Below are positions 38,910 through 39,458 of a stretch of 39,458 nt of DNA, piece by piece (positions within the stretch are counted from its first letter, which is position 1; each line of letters begins with the position of its first letter). A program made the position numbers and the translations under genes. The notes under the pieces are model-generated. The model saw nothing but the letters and a program-made list of their open reading frames with translations. It was not told where the DNA came from and searched no databases. Source of the stretch: Chloroflexota bacterium (GTDB lineage: Bacteria; Chloroflexota; Dehalococcoidia; UBA2979); NCBI GenBank assembly GCA_009839925.1, contig VXOS01000172.1, positions 1-39,458 on the forward strand, written 5' to 3'.

Positions 38910-39458
38910 ATGCGAAACCTCGCCGCTGCCCTGGCGTTCCTGCTGCTCGCTGCCGGCGCACTGCTCGCCGCCTCCTGTGACGGCGACAGCGACGAGGAGG
39001 CCGAGCAACTGCGGATCGGCTACCTCGCCGATCGCTCCGGCTCCCTCGCGGAACTCGGCGACGTGGTCAGCGTCGGCGTGGAGCTCGCCGTCCAGCACAT
39101 CAACGAGGCCGGAGGCGTCAACGGCCGCGACGTCCTGCTCTTCTCCGGCGACACCAAGGTGAACCCGACGCAGGGCGTCGAGGAGGCGCGCCGCCTCGTG
39201 GACGTCGAGGGCGTGCAGGCGATCGTCGGCGCGATCTCCAGCACCGTCACGCTCGCGGTCACGGAGAGCGTGATCGGGCCCTCGGGCGTCGTGATGATCA
39301 CGCCCTCAGCCTCCTCCCCGGCGCTTTCGACGTCGAACGACCGCGACTTTTTGTTCCGTAGCGCCCCCTCCGATGTCGCGAAGGGCGTGATCCTCGCGGC
39401 CCTCGCGCGCGAGGAGGGGGGCGACAACGTCGGCCTGCTCTACCGTGACGACGCCTAC
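38910..39458 (+). CDS. ABC transporter substrate-binding lipoprotein, partial (cut by the window end)
   Basis: The first 183 codons of a Liv-type substrate-binding lipoprotein, open at the window end. A lipoprotein signal ends in LLAASC with Cys23. The mature start LRIGYLADRSGSLAELGDVVSVGVELAVQHINEAGGVNG, the stretch VEEARRLVDVEGVQAIVGAISSTVTLAV and SPSASSPALS-like residues closely parallel the 30229-31470 protein, so these are paralogues. Different N-lobe residues suggest another ligand. The SD is weak; -10-like TAGGCT lies 13 nt before the ATG. Confidence 0.9.
   Translation, partial: MRNLAAALAFLLLAAGALLAASCDGDSDEEAEQLRIGYLADRSGSLAELGDVVSVGVELAVQHINEAGGVNGRDVLLFSGDTKVNPTQGVEEARRLVDVEGVQAIVGAISSTVTLAVTESVIGPSGVVMITPSASSPALSTSNDRDFLFRSAPSDVAKGVILAALAREEGGDNVGLLYRDDAY

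Noticed and set aside
1-39458. CRISPR array, prophage, integrase or insertion sequence
   Set aside because: No regularly spaced direct repeats, transposase, integrase, capsid or att-like duplications around the tRNA-Ser were seen by eye.

Overview
This is a high-G+C bacterial window (I would guess near 70%, not computed) with dense, often 4-nt-overlapping genes, GTG starts and weak -35 elements. Gene content points to the Chloroflexota, most likely Dehalococcoidia-like: a compact rpsB-tsf-frr-uppS-cdsA-dxr-rseP-ispG island, a short-form EF-Ts, F420-type LLM oxidoreductases, many CoA-handling catabolic genes and several Liv-type transporter genes. This placement is inference; no rRNA is present.

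Layout. 1-2231: a dispersed-repeat hairpin, then HAD phosphatase, nadC and a P-loop kinase in a tight operon. 2247-3067: fmdB-like and dtd on the minus strand. 3221-10770: translation and isoprenoid/envelope island (ribosomal protein S2, EF-Ts, ribosome recycling factor, undecaprenyl-PP synthase, CDP-diglyceride synthase, DXP reductoisomerase, site-2 protease, IspG); pyrH, often found between tsf and frr, is absent. 10802-14542: TIM-barrel isomerase-like protein, a 649-aa membrane protein built from internal repeats, and a NYN-domain protein preceded by a leader hairpin. 14553-19637 (minus): two tandem crotonase paralogues, a DUF885 zinc-peptidase-like protein, a cyclase-family protein and a MaoC/FAS1-like dehydratase. 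19648-20297: a retropepsin-like aspartic protease translationally coupled to a small uncharacterised partner. 20377-20464: tRNA-Ser(UGA).

20569-26927: phosphotriesterase-family hydrolase, DUF429 protein, LLM oxidoreductase, a 56-aa orphan antitoxin-like ORF, and a divergent pair of class III CoA-transferase and MmgE/PrpD protein, then a DUF3267 membrane metalloprotease-like gene with an in-frame stop in its apparent N-terminus. 26937-27603: a VapBC toxin-antitoxin pair with a perfect operator palindrome over its promoter. 27641-30091: an operon of LLM oxidoreductase, cupin and a double-GNAT fusion. 30229-35089: a branched-chain-amino-acid-type ABC transporter, with the binding protein on the plus strand facing a livG-livF-livH-livM operon across a strong hairpin terminator. 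35189-38152: a multi-TM protein with a PLC-like phosphodiesterase domain, a PPOX flavoprotein and ClpS. 38288-38704: a small predicted membrane protein with a strong SD and two downstream hairpins. A second Liv-type binding-protein gene runs off the window end at 39458.

How the genes work together: the left third is housekeeping (NAD synthesis, translation, MEP isoprenoid pathway feeding undecaprenyl phosphate). The middle is catabolic/accessory, suggesting import and CoA-dependent breakdown of organic acids, interspersed with small regulatory modules (VapBC, retropepsin pair). The best candidates for undescribed biology are the retropepsin-partner pair, the repeat-built 649-aa membrane protein with its possible relative fused to a PLC-like domain, and the LLM-cupin-diGNAT operon. 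No CRISPR, phage or insertion sequence was seen. No gene-free gap exceeds 300 bases.
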